Shown here in pieces: positions 16,841-22,168 of a stretch of 22,168 nt of DNA. Origin of the DNA: an uncultured Lachnospiraceae bacterium. GTDB lineage: Bacteria; Bacillota; Clostridia; Lachnospirales; Lachnospiraceae. Under the pieces are notes generated by a model. It worked only from the letters and a program-made list of their open reading frames with translations, was not told where the DNA came from and did no database searches. Where the stretch lies: NCBI GenBank assembly GCA_910586645.1, contig CAJUIS010000024.1, positions 12,210 through 34,377 of the forward strand. The letters are read 5' to 3'. The first letter of the stretch is position 1. The number at the start of each line of letters is the position of its first letter. A program made the translations under genes and the position numbers.

Positions 16841-17677
16841 ATGAAAAAGGAAAGAAAATTTTTCAAAAAAGCAGCAGGTTTTATGATTGCCGCAGTAATG
16901 GCGCTTTCTGTAATCGGAATCGTTCCGCAGAATGTGAATGCGGCTGAAGCAAGTTTTGGCGCAGGCAAAGGCACCGTTGTTATCACGGACGATCAGTGCT
17001 CTTATGTGACGGGCGATAAGACCTATATTCAGGTGAAGCCAAAGCAGGATGGTTATCTGAAGCTTACGTTCCGGAACGCTTCAGCGATACCGGGATTCTA
17101 TTCAATTGGAATGGCGACGCTGTATGACGCCAGCAGGACGAAAGCTTTGTCCGCTCCGGTTGATTTTGACACGAATTCAACCAGGCCGGCATTTTCATCC
17201 GAGTGCTACGGCCTTCAGAAGAATAAAACATATTATATCGAAGTTCAGTCAATGGGCGGCGTAGCCATTACAGCCAAGATGACGAAAGTAAAGAATATTA
17301 CAAAGAAGACGCAGAAAAAAGCGGCGAAAATTAACAGGGGAGCAAAAGGCGTCACTGCAGTAGTTGTGGGAGGCAAGGCGTCTACGCACTGGTACAAATT
17401 TACATTGTCAAAGCCGGCGAAGCTTCAGGTGAATATTACGCCGTTTACAACAGGGCCGCTTACCGTTACAGTCAAAGGACCTGGTTCAGGAAACAGCACA
17501 TCTCCTCAGCAGGTACGATGCAGAGGATATGTGGGCGATAATGTTGTAAATTATAACTGGGGATATAAAACGGCGCTGCTTGGTCAGAAGGGCAAAGTGG
17601 CGAAAGGCACATATTACGTACAGGTAAGAACGTCTGACAGGACAACGACAGGCTATTACAAGCTGAACTGGAAATAA
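16841..17677 (+). CDS. Exported basic protein with two PPC-like beta modules (paralog 1)
   Basis: 278 aa; the ATG at 16841 follows AAAGGAA (16826-16832). The signal peptide has a lysine-rich n-region and probable cleavage after VNA (residue 34). The mature protein appears to be two similar beta-rich modules joined by a lysine-rich linker at about 145-172. The first contains YIQVKPKQDGYLKL and CYGLQKNKTYYIEV; the second contains HWYKFTLSKPAKL and GTYYVQV...GYYKLNWK. The W/Y-K-F, GxYYV and closing aromatic pattern resembles bacterial pre-peptidase C-terminal (PPC) domains; this is pattern recognition, not a search result. No catalytic domain, LPXTG or lipobox is visible. It has its own promoter and terminator and is the first of three tandem paralogs. 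Function is unknown; surface binding or adhesion is only a guess. Confidence 0.85.
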   Translation: MKKERKFFKKAAGFMIAAVMALSVIGIVPQNVNAAEASFGAGKGTVVITDDQCSYVTGDKTYIQVKPKQDGYLKLTFRNASAIPGFYSIGMATLYDASRTKALSAPVDFDTNSTRPAFSSECYGLQKNKTYYIEVQSMGGVAITAKMTKVKNITKKTQKKAAKINRGAKGVTAVVVGGKASTHWYKFTLSKPAKLQVNITPFTTGPLTVTVKGPGSGNSTSPQQVRCRGYVGDNVVNYNWGYKTALLGQKGKVAKGTYYVQVRTSDRTTTGYYKLNWK

Positions 17678-17689
17678 AAACAGAATGAG

Positions 17690-17720
17690 AAAAGAGTGGG
17701 CAGGCGCCCGCTCTTTTTTT
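17690..17720 (+). terminator. Rho-independent terminator after PPC-like paralog 1
   Basis: A 12-bp stem (17690-17701 with 17706-17717, one G-U pair) closes the AGGC loop, and the 3' strand ends in seven T. Confidence 0.95.
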
Positions 17721-17721
17721 C

Positions 17722-17750
17722 TGGTCAAATACCCTGAGATCTGTTATAAT
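17722..17750 (+). promoter_or_regulatory. Extended -10 promoter of PPC-like paralogs 2-3 and probably queA
   Basis: TGGTCA (17722-17727), 17-nt spacer and perfect TATAAT (17745-17750) preceded by TGT (17742-17744). The start is near 17757, which rules out the in-frame ATG at 17749 as the start of the next gene. The promoter begins 1 nt after the terminator T-run. Confidence 0.75.
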
Positions 17751-17784
17751 GAATTTTATTTCAGCAGAAAACGGGAGGCGGATT

Positions 17785-18516
17785 ATGAAATTATATAAGA
17801 TTGTTTTGCGGGGAATTTTTATATGTCTTGCTTTAGTTTGGATGGAAATATGTCCGGCGGACGTTTTTGCGGCGGAGGGGAGTTTTAATCAGACTGCGGC
17901 GGTTACGGTAACGGATACGGATATGTGGATGAAGTATAAAGCGCCGGACAACGGATATATTACAATTTCCGCGCAGGCGTCGGGGCAGGCTTCATTTTCT
18001 TCGAGAACAGTCCGTCTGTACAACGCAAAGCGACAGGCGCTTTCCAAAAATGACAGTTTTTATATGACAGACGGAATGTCTGACGTGTCTTATGGGGTAA
18101 AGAAAAACGCCGTTTATTTTATTCGGTTGAAAGCAGAGGGTACGCTGTCTGTCCGTTTCCGGTTTCAAAAAGTAAAAGAGAACAGCGGCGGTAAAAAAGC
18201 AAAGGCGAAAAACCTGGCAAAGAAAAAACGGGTAAAAGGCGTCGTTGCTGCAGGAGAGAAGACGGCGGACTGGTATAAGATTAAAGTGAAGAAGAAACAG
18301 ACGCTTCATTTTTATTATTCCGGAAAGACGAACGGAAAACTGGCAGTTACATTTTCTGGAACTTATTTAAAAACAGCGAAACGTTTTATTCTGCATGGAA
18401 CAGAGACAGTGCAGCATACTTATTCGGCGGAGAGGGTGCAGCCGGGAACTTATTATGTAAAAGTGGAACGTGCAGAAAATATGTCGTCTGGATATTATAC
18501 TTTAAAATGGCAGTAG
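17785..18516 (+). CDS. Exported basic protein with two PPC-like beta modules (paralog 2)
   Basis: 243 aa from the ATG at 17785, which has GGGAGG (17773-17778) at 6 nt; an upstream in-frame ATG overlaps the promoter and is rejected. The signal peptide probably cuts after VFA (residue 29). It has the same two-module plan as its neighbours: module 1 with WMKYKAPDNGYITI and YGVKKNAVYFIRL, a linker KKAKAKNLAKKKRVKGVV, and module 2 with DWYKIKVKKKQTL and GTYYVKVERAENMSSGYYTLKW. The mature protein is rich in lysine and has no visible enzyme motif, sortase signal or lipobox. It is cotranscribed with paralog 3, which follows after 35 nt. PPC-like assignment is by pattern only; function unknown. Confidence 0.85.
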   Translation: MKLYKIVLRGIFICLALVWMEICPADVFAAEGSFNQTAAVTVTDTDMWMKYKAPDNGYITISAQASGQASFSSRTVRLYNAKRQALSKNDSFYMTDGMSDVSYGVKKNAVYFIRLKAEGTLSVRFRFQKVKENSGGKKAKAKNLAKKKRVKGVVAAGEKTADWYKIKVKKKQTLHFYYSGKTNGKLAVTFSGTYLKTAKRFILHGTETVQHTYSAERVQPGTYYVKVERAENMSSGYYTLKWQ

Positions 18517-18551
18517 TCTGTAAATCTAAACTATATTTGGGAGGAATTTGT

Positions 18552-19349
18552 ATGAGAGTGAAATGCCGCAGTTTTATGTTACTGGCAGTGATTTCTGCGT
18601 TGTTTTTCTTTCCGCGGACAGTTTCGGCTGCGGAACAGGAATATGATTTTAACAGGAATTCGTCTGTTACGATTGAGGATTCGTCATGCTATGCCGTATC
18701 CGGCAGTTATACCTGGCTGAAATATACGCCAAAAGCAGACGGTTATCTGACGGTAAAGGCATCCGGGCTGTATGGGGCGTCAGAAGGTTCCAAAGGGTAT
18801 CTTGCGCTGTACAGCAGTACGAAGTCAATGATTTTATCGTCAAAATCAATTTTTTACAATACGGGAAACAAGGGAAAGCCTTATTGGTATGAGATTGCGT
18901 TTGGCTTGCAGAAGGGACGTACTTATTATATCAGGGTAAAAGGAGAAACGGGGGTAAAATTGTCCCGTACTTTTAAAAAAGTAAAACGGAAATCGGGAGA
19001 GTCAAAGGCAAAAGCAAAAAATCTGAAAAAGAACAGGACGGTTACCGGAATGATTCCGGCAGGCGTTTCAAATGCGGACTGGTATAAAGTAAAAATAACA
19101 AAAAAGCAAAAGCTTCGTTTATATTATGGAGCAAAGACCAGAGGAAGTTTTAAAATTTCCGTTTATTCAGACAGGCAGTTATTTGGAAGCAGGAACATTT
19201 ATTATACGCAGAAACAGCAGAAGCTGACAGTTTCTTTAAAACAGACGCCTTCGTCGAAAAAAGCGGGGCTTGATGCAGGAACATATTATATAAAGGTAGA
19301 GCGGGCGAATCAGGATTCATCCGGTTTCTACAAGTTGAAATGGGAATAA
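18552..19349 (+). CDS. Exported basic protein with two PPC-like beta modules (paralog 3)
   Basis: 265 aa from the ATG at 18552, with GGGAGG (18539-18544) at 7 nt. The signal peptide probably cuts after VSA (residue 26). Module 1 has WLKYTPKADGYLTV and FGLQKGRTYYIRV; the linker is KAKAKNLKKNRTVTGM; module 2 has DWYKVKITKKQKL and GTYYIKVERANQDSSGFYKLKW. It is closest in sequence to paralog 2 (shared KAKNL linker and KVERA...SSG ending). No catalytic residues or anchors are visible. It sits in the same apparent operon as paralog 2, and the downstream queA starts only 25 nt after its stop with no terminator between. Confidence 0.85.
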   Translation: MRVKCRSFMLLAVISALFFFPRTVSAAEQEYDFNRNSSVTIEDSSCYAVSGSYTWLKYTPKADGYLTVKASGLYGASEGSKGYLALYSSTKSMILSSKSIFYNTGNKGKPYWYEIAFGLQKGRTYYIRVKGETGVKLSRTFKKVKRKSGESKAKAKNLKKNRTVTGMIPAGVSNADWYKVKITKKQKLRLYYGAKTRGSFKISVYSDRQLFGSRNIYYTQKQQKLTVSLKQTPSSKKAGLDAGTYYIKVERANQDSSGFYKLKWE

Positions 19350-19374
19350 AATTTAACCGGGGGACGGATTGAAA

Positions 19375-20400
19375 ATGAACAGGAAAGATTTTTATTATGA
19401 TTTGCCAAAAGAGTTGATTGCGCAGGATCCGCTTTTGGAACGCTCAAGTTCTAAACTGATGGTATTAGACAGGGATTCCGGCGAGGTTTGTCACCGCATA
19501 TTTTCGGAGATTACGGATTATATCCGTCCGAATGACTGTCTGGTTATTAATAACACCAGAGTGATTCCTGCGCGTCTTTACGGCGTTCGAAAGGATACGG
19601 GAGCCGTAATTGAACTGCTTTTATTAAAAAGGAAGGAAAACAACGTCTGGGAAACTTTGGTAAAACCGGGAAAAAAGGCAAAGCCGGGTGCGAAAATCTG
19701 TTTTGGAGACGGGCTTTTAAATGGGGAAATCGTGGATATTGCGGAAGAGGGAAATCGTCTGATCCGGTTTGATTATACGGGGATTTTTGAAGAGATACTG
19801 GATGAACTTGGACAGATGCCTCTGCCGCCGTATATTACGCATCCGCTTTTGGATAAAAACCGTTATCAGACTGTATATGCTAAGTACGACGGTTCTGCGG
19901 CGGCGCCTACGGCCGGGCTGCATTTTACACCAGAATTACTGGAAGCGATACGGGGGATGGGGACGGAAATTGCGGAAATTACGCTCCATGTGGGGCTTGG
20001 AACTTTCCGTCCGGTGAAAGAAACGGATGTGTTAAAGCATCATATGCATTCGGAATTTTTTCAAATTGATGAAACTGCGGCGGAACAGATTAACCGGGCA
20101 AAGGCAAACGGAGGAAGGATTATTTCTGTTGGGACGACAAGTACAAGAACCCTGGAATCTGCAGCCGGTACAGACGGTTGTTTAAAGGCGCAGAGTGGAT
20201 GGACGGATATTTTTATCTATCCGGGCTATCGCTTTCGTGTTATTGACGGATTGATTACAAACTTTCATTTGCCGGAATCTACGCTTCTGATGCTGGTGTC
20301 GGCTCTGGCGGGAAGAGAGCGTGTGCTTGCCGCTTACGAAGAGGCAATCCGGCAAAGGTACCGGTTTTTTAGTTTTGGGGATGCGATGCTTGTGATTTAA
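19375..20400 (+). CDS. queA: S-adenosylmethionine:tRNA ribosyltransferase-isomerase
   Basis: 341 aa. QueA transfers and isomerises the ribosyl part of S-adenosylmethionine onto preQ1-tRNA to make epoxyqueuosine at wobble position 34 of GUN-anticodon tRNAs. Family motifs are clear: FYYDLPKELIAQDPLLERSSS at the N-terminus, NNTRVIPARLYG, AAPTAGLHFT, THV-type LHVGLGTFRPV, STRTLES and NFHLPESTLLMLVSA. The length matches B. subtilis QueA. I choose the ATG at 19375, 10 nt from GGGGGA (19359-19364); a TTG at 19369 would be only 4 nt away. No tgt or ruvB neighbour is present. It appears to be the last gene of a transcript shared with the secreted PPC-like genes, and it ends at the bidirectional terminator at 20460-20505. 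Confidence 0.96.
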   Translation: MNRKDFYYDLPKELIAQDPLLERSSSKLMVLDRDSGEVCHRIFSEITDYIRPNDCLVINNTRVIPARLYGVRKDTGAVIELLLLKRKENNVWETLVKPGKKAKPGAKICFGDGLLNGEIVDIAEEGNRLIRFDYTGIFEEILDELGQMPLPPYITHPLLDKNRYQTVYAKYDGSAAAPTAGLHFTPELLEAIRGMGTEIAEITLHVGLGTFRPVKETDVLKHHMHSEFFQIDETAAEQINRAKANGGRIISVGTTSTRTLESAAGTDGCLKAQSGWTDIFIYPGYRFRVIDGLITNFHLPESTLLMLVSALAGRERVLAAYEEAIRQRYRFFSFGDAMLVI

Positions 20401-20459
20401 GGGATGTTTGTATGCAGATTCTGTTTTTGAAGAAGGACTGCAGAAGATATAAAAAAATG

Positions 20460-20505
20460 AAATCCCCCGGGCTGTGAAGCGGCGCAGTCCGGGGATTTTT
20501 CTTTT
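20460..20505. terminator. Bidirectional terminator between queA and galE
   Basis: An approximately 14-bp stem (about 20460-20474 with 20485-20498, one bulged C and one G-U pair) is followed on the plus strand by TTTTTCTTTT. On the minus strand the run after the stem is TTTCATTTTTTT. It therefore serves both converging genes. Nothing else is seen between 20401 and 20538. Confidence 0.9.
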
Positions 20506-20538
20506 CTTATAACAGGGCATCCCTGCAGTTTTTGTCAG

Positions 20539-21555
20539 TTAATCATCGTAGCCGTTTGGATTGTTTTTCTGCCAGTTCCAGGAATCTGCGCACATTTCTT
20601 TAATTCCGAACTGTGCAGTCCAGCCGAGTTCTTCTTTTGCTTTGGATGCATCCGAATAACAGGTGGCAATATCGCCGGCTCTTCTTGGTTTGATGGAATA
20701 AGGAATATTCACTCCGGTAGCGGCTTCGAAATTCTTGACAATATCAAGGACGCTGTATCCGGTTCCTGTTCCAAGATTATAGATGCCAAGCCCTACGTTT
20801 TCCTTTAATTTGCTCAGGGCTTTTACATGGCCGATTGCCAAATCCACTACATGGATATAATCTCTGACGCCTGTCCCGTCCGGTGTGTCGTAATCATTGC
20901 CGAATACGCCAAGTTCTTTTAATTTGCCGACTGCAACCTGAGTGATATAAGGCATTAAATTATTCGGTATGCCGTTTGGATTTTCTCCGATTAAGCCGCT
21001 CTTATGAGCTCCGATTGGATTGAAATAACGCAGCAGAATGACATTCCATTCCGGATCTGCTTTTTGAATATCGCTTAGAATCTGTTCCAGCATGGATTTT
21101 GACCAGCCGTATGGATTGGTGCAGGTTCCTTTCGGGCATTCTTCAGTAATCGGAATCATTGCAGGATCGCCATAAACGGTTGCGGAAGATGAGAATATAA
21201 TGTTTTTGCATCCGGCTTTGCGCATTTCGTCCACTAAGGTCAATGTGCCTGCGATATTGTTGTTATAGTATTCCCAGGGTTTGGCCACGGATTCTCCGAC
21301 TGCTTTTAAGCCGGCAAAGTGAATGCAGCTTTCAATGTTCTCTGTTTCCAGTATTTTCTTTAAAATATCACGATCTAAAATATCCCCTTTATAAAATTTA
21401 GCTTCTTTTCCGGTGATTTGTTTTACGCGCTCCAGAGATTTTTCGCTGGAATTTGAGAGGTTGTCCAGTACCACAACTTCGTATCCCTCGTTTAATAATT
21501 CCACGCATGTATGGCTGCCAATGTATCCGGCGCCGCCTGTTACTAAAATTGCCAT
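20539..21555 (-). CDS. galE: UDP-glucose 4-epimerase
   Basis: 338 aa, the usual GalE length. The enzyme interconverts UDP-galactose and UDP-glucose (some also the N-acetyl forms) in the Leloir pathway, using bound NAD. The Rossmann motif TGGAGYIGSH is at 6-15. The catalytic residues fall exactly at the E. coli positions: Ser124 in SSSATVYG, and Tyr149 and Lys153 in YGWSK. Further family segments are LRYFNPIGAHKSGLIGE and GTGVRDYIHVVDLA. The ATG (21553-21555 on the plus strand) is preceded by GGAGGA (21563-21568). It is transcribed alone, leftwards, from a promoter at 21700-21727 through a structured leader of about 138 nt. Proximity to the GH20 genes may mean it helps metabolise released galactose, but GalE is a housekeeping enzyme and the link is weak. 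Confidence 0.97.
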   Translation of the reverse strand: MAILVTGGAGYIGSHTCVELLNEGYEVVVLDNLSNSSEKSLERVKQITGKEAKFYKGDILDRDILKKILETENIESCIHFAGLKAVGESVAKPWEYYNNNIAGTLTLVDEMRKAGCKNIIFSSSATVYGDPAMIPITEECPKGTCTNPYGWSKSMLEQILSDIQKADPEWNVILLRYFNPIGAHKSGLIGENPNGIPNNLMPYITQVAVGKLKELGVFGNDYDTPDGTGVRDYIHVVDLAIGHVKALSKLKENVGLGIYNLGTGTGYSVLDIVKNFEAATGVNIPYSIKPRRAGDIATCYSDASKAKEELGWTAQFGIKEMCADSWNWQKNNPNGYDD

Positions 21556-21578
21556 TTTATATTCCTCCTTTATTTTGC

Positions 21579-21685
21579 AATAACTTCTTAAAAGACATTG
21601 TCTGTCTGATAGGATTTCCGGATTATAAATTCAGGAAACGGTCTGTTTTTGAGAAATCTGACAAATAAGGTTTTAAGAAGTTATT
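21579..21685 (-). repeat. 15-bp perfect inverted repeat enclosing 77 nt in the galE leader
   Basis: AATAACTTCTTAAAA (21579-21593) and its exact reverse complement (21671-21685) enclose 77 nt. Both arms lie inside the predicted galE 5' leader; the 3' arm ends about 10 nt before the ribosome-binding site. The inner part can form further pairs on the minus strand, for example GATTTC with GAAATC. It may be a cis-acting RNA structure, paired operator sites, or a 107-bp MITE-like insertion; no clear target-site duplication is visible. Confidence 0.8.
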
Positions 21686-21699
21686 ATTCTTGTATTATT

Positions 21700-21727
21700 A
21701 TCATACCACTTTTGCCATATCTTTCAA
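21700..21727 (-). promoter_or_regulatory. Extended -10 promoter of galE
   Basis: On the minus strand: TTGAAA (21722-21727), 16-nt spacer and TATGAT (21700-21705) preceded by TGG. The start is predicted near 21693, just before the outer arm of the leader inverted repeat. Confidence 0.72.
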
Positions 21728-21780
21728 ACATTTATTTTCAAGAATTTTTGCAGAGAAAATAGAAAAATTTTTCGGAAAAG

Positions 21781-21820
21781 AAAAAATACTGAAAACTTTA
21801 TAAATAAAGTTTTCAGTATT
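21781..21820 (-). terminator. Rho-independent terminator of the tRNA-Glu gene
   Basis: A perfect 16-bp stem (21785-21800 with 21805-21820) closes a 4-nt loop. On the minus strand it runs into TTTTTT (the last T pair of the stem plus four more). On the plus strand it is followed by CTCGGG, so it works for the minus strand only. It separates the tRNA from the galE promoter. Confidence 0.9.
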
Positions 21821-21852
21821 CTCGGGTTGGGCTGTTTAATTAATAAACAGAA

Positions 21853-21924
21853 CAGTTCGTAGGGGAATCGAACCCCTGTTTCCGCCGTGAGAGGGCGGCG
21901 TCTTAACCGCTTGACCAACGAACC
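21853..21924 (-). tRNA. tRNA-Glu (anticodon CTC)
   Basis: Cloverleaf on the minus strand: acceptor GGTTCGT pairs with ACGAACT (the first pair is G-U), D arm with TGGTCAAGCGGTTAAGA, anticodon stem CCGCC/GGCGG with loop CTCTCAC giving CTC at 21889-21891, and T arm AGGGGTTCGATTCCCCT. The D-arm and anticodon-arm sequences are typical of bacterial tRNA-Glu. The discriminator base is G and CCA is not encoded, so a CCA-adding enzyme is needed. It has its own promoter and terminator. Confidence 0.95.
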
Positions 21925-21938
21925 ATGAACTGTTTATT

Positions 21939-21967
21939 ACTATAACATATATTTTTTCATATTGCAA
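21939..21967 (-). promoter_or_regulatory. Extended -10 promoter of tRNA-Glu
   Basis: On the minus strand: TTGCAA (21962-21967), 17-nt spacer and TATAGT (21939-21944) preceded by TGT. The start is expected near 21932, only about 8 nt before the mature tRNA 5' end. Confidence 0.75.
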
Positions 21968-22071
21968 GCATTTTTTTTATAATTTTTCATTTATTATAAG
22001 AGATTTGTAATTGGTATCTTAAATAGTTTAGAATATTGACAATGCCTGATTGTAGAACTTTGGGTAAATTA

Positions 22072-22100
22072 TTGACTTCTTTGTTTTACTGTGCTATACT
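22072..22100 (+). promoter_or_regulatory. Strong outward promoter at the right edge
   Basis: TTGACT (22072-22077), exact 17-nt spacer and TATACT (22095-22100) preceded by TGC (22092-22094). The start is near 22107, and the transcript leaves the window to the right. Between the tRNA promoter and this site (about 21968-22071) the sequence is AT-rich and I see nothing else in it. Confidence 0.8.
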
Positions 22101-22106
22101 TGCTGA

Positions 22107-22168
22107 AGTCAAGTAAATAATAGTCTGCCACCGGGTAGAGAAGCGAAAGCATTCGTTACACATCGTTA
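22107..22168 (+). promoter_or_regulatory. Start of an untranslated leader, possible M-box (ykoK) riboswitch, cut by window end
   Basis: No start codon with a ribosome-binding site follows the promoter in the 60 nt shown. The last bases, TTCGTTACACATCGTTA, resemble the beginning of magnesium-sensing M-box leaders, in which CGTTA is followed by GGTGAGGCTCC. The diagnostic part would lie beyond the window, so this is a weak call from memory of the family consensus. Confidence 0.3.

Noticed and set aside
17749..17784. Earlier ATG of PPC-like paralog 2
   Set aside because: The ATG overlaps the -10 box and would be upstream of the transcript start; ATG 17785 has GGGAGG and begins a proper signal peptide.
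17785..18640. Lipoprotein signal in PPC-like paralogs 2 and 3
   Set aside because: Cysteines near the N-termini (in MEICPA and VKCRS) do not fit a lipobox; both have ordinary signal peptidase I sites.
3381..19349. Mobile element or prophage origin of the GH20 and PPC-like region
   Set aside because: No transposase, integrase, terminal repeats or attachment-site duplication is visible; the genes are interleaved with housekeeping pheST and queA.
3381..21555. A lacto-N-biose utilisation locus formed by the GH20 genes and galE
   Set aside because: No transporter, lacto-N-biose phosphorylase or regulator is present, and galE is on the opposite strand about 7.7 kb away, so proximity alone does not support a dedicated locus.
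22036..22064. Promoter using the perfect TTGACA at 22036-22041
   Set aside because: No acceptable -10 element lies 15-19 nt downstream.

Overview
The window looks like a chromosomal segment of a low-to-mid GC, Gram-positive, endospore-lineage Clostridia, most likely a host-associated Lachnospiraceae. The evidence is a SpoIID/LytB-type wall protein, a T-box ahead of pheST, TTGACA/TATAAT-type promoters, strong GGAGG ribosome-binding sites, and very large secreted glycosidases with CBM32, LamG, FIVAR and Big_2 modules. Genus and species cannot be fixed from the sequence alone.

Layout. Positions 1-90 hold two exact copies of a 45-bp tandem repeat. Next is a translationally coupled pair: a long SpoIID-domain protein (135-2420) and a YihY/BrkB membrane protein (2417-3268), closed by a terminator. 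Two very large exported GH20 glycosidases follow (3381-8210 and 8345-12880). They are divergent paralogs that share a core (CBM32, GH20b, GH20, LamG, FIVAR) but have different C-terminal modules: two Big_2 domains versus a second CBM32, a Pro-rich linker and BspA-like leucine-rich repeats. Each has its own candidate promoter. A phenylalanine T-box (13001-13253, specifier TTC) then controls pheS-pheT.

Downstream of pheT are three tandem genes for small, lysine-rich exported proteins made of two PPC-like beta modules (16841-17677, 17785-18516, 18552-19349). The last two appear to run into queA (19375-20400) without a terminator or an obvious new promoter. A bidirectional terminator separates queA from the convergent galE (20539-21555, minus). 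The galE leader contains a perfect 15-bp inverted repeat enclosing about 77 nt. Further right are a tRNA-Glu(CTC) gene on the minus strand with its own promoter and terminator, and a strong outward promoter at the right edge that begins a leader cut by the window end, possibly an M-box.

How the parts relate. The housekeeping genes (pheST, queA, tRNA-Glu, galE) are ordinary. The accessory content is the surface/secreted layer: two GH20 enzymes predicted to release N-acetylhexosamine or lacto-N-biose units from host or dietary glycans, and three uncharacterised basic PPC-like proteins. None of these five exported proteins has an LPXTG motif, and all have strongly basic C-terminal regions. GalE could feed galactose from such glycans into central metabolism, but that link rests only on proximity. 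The observations most worth following are the galE leader structure, the PPC-like protein cluster, and the conserved LamG block of the GH20 pair.
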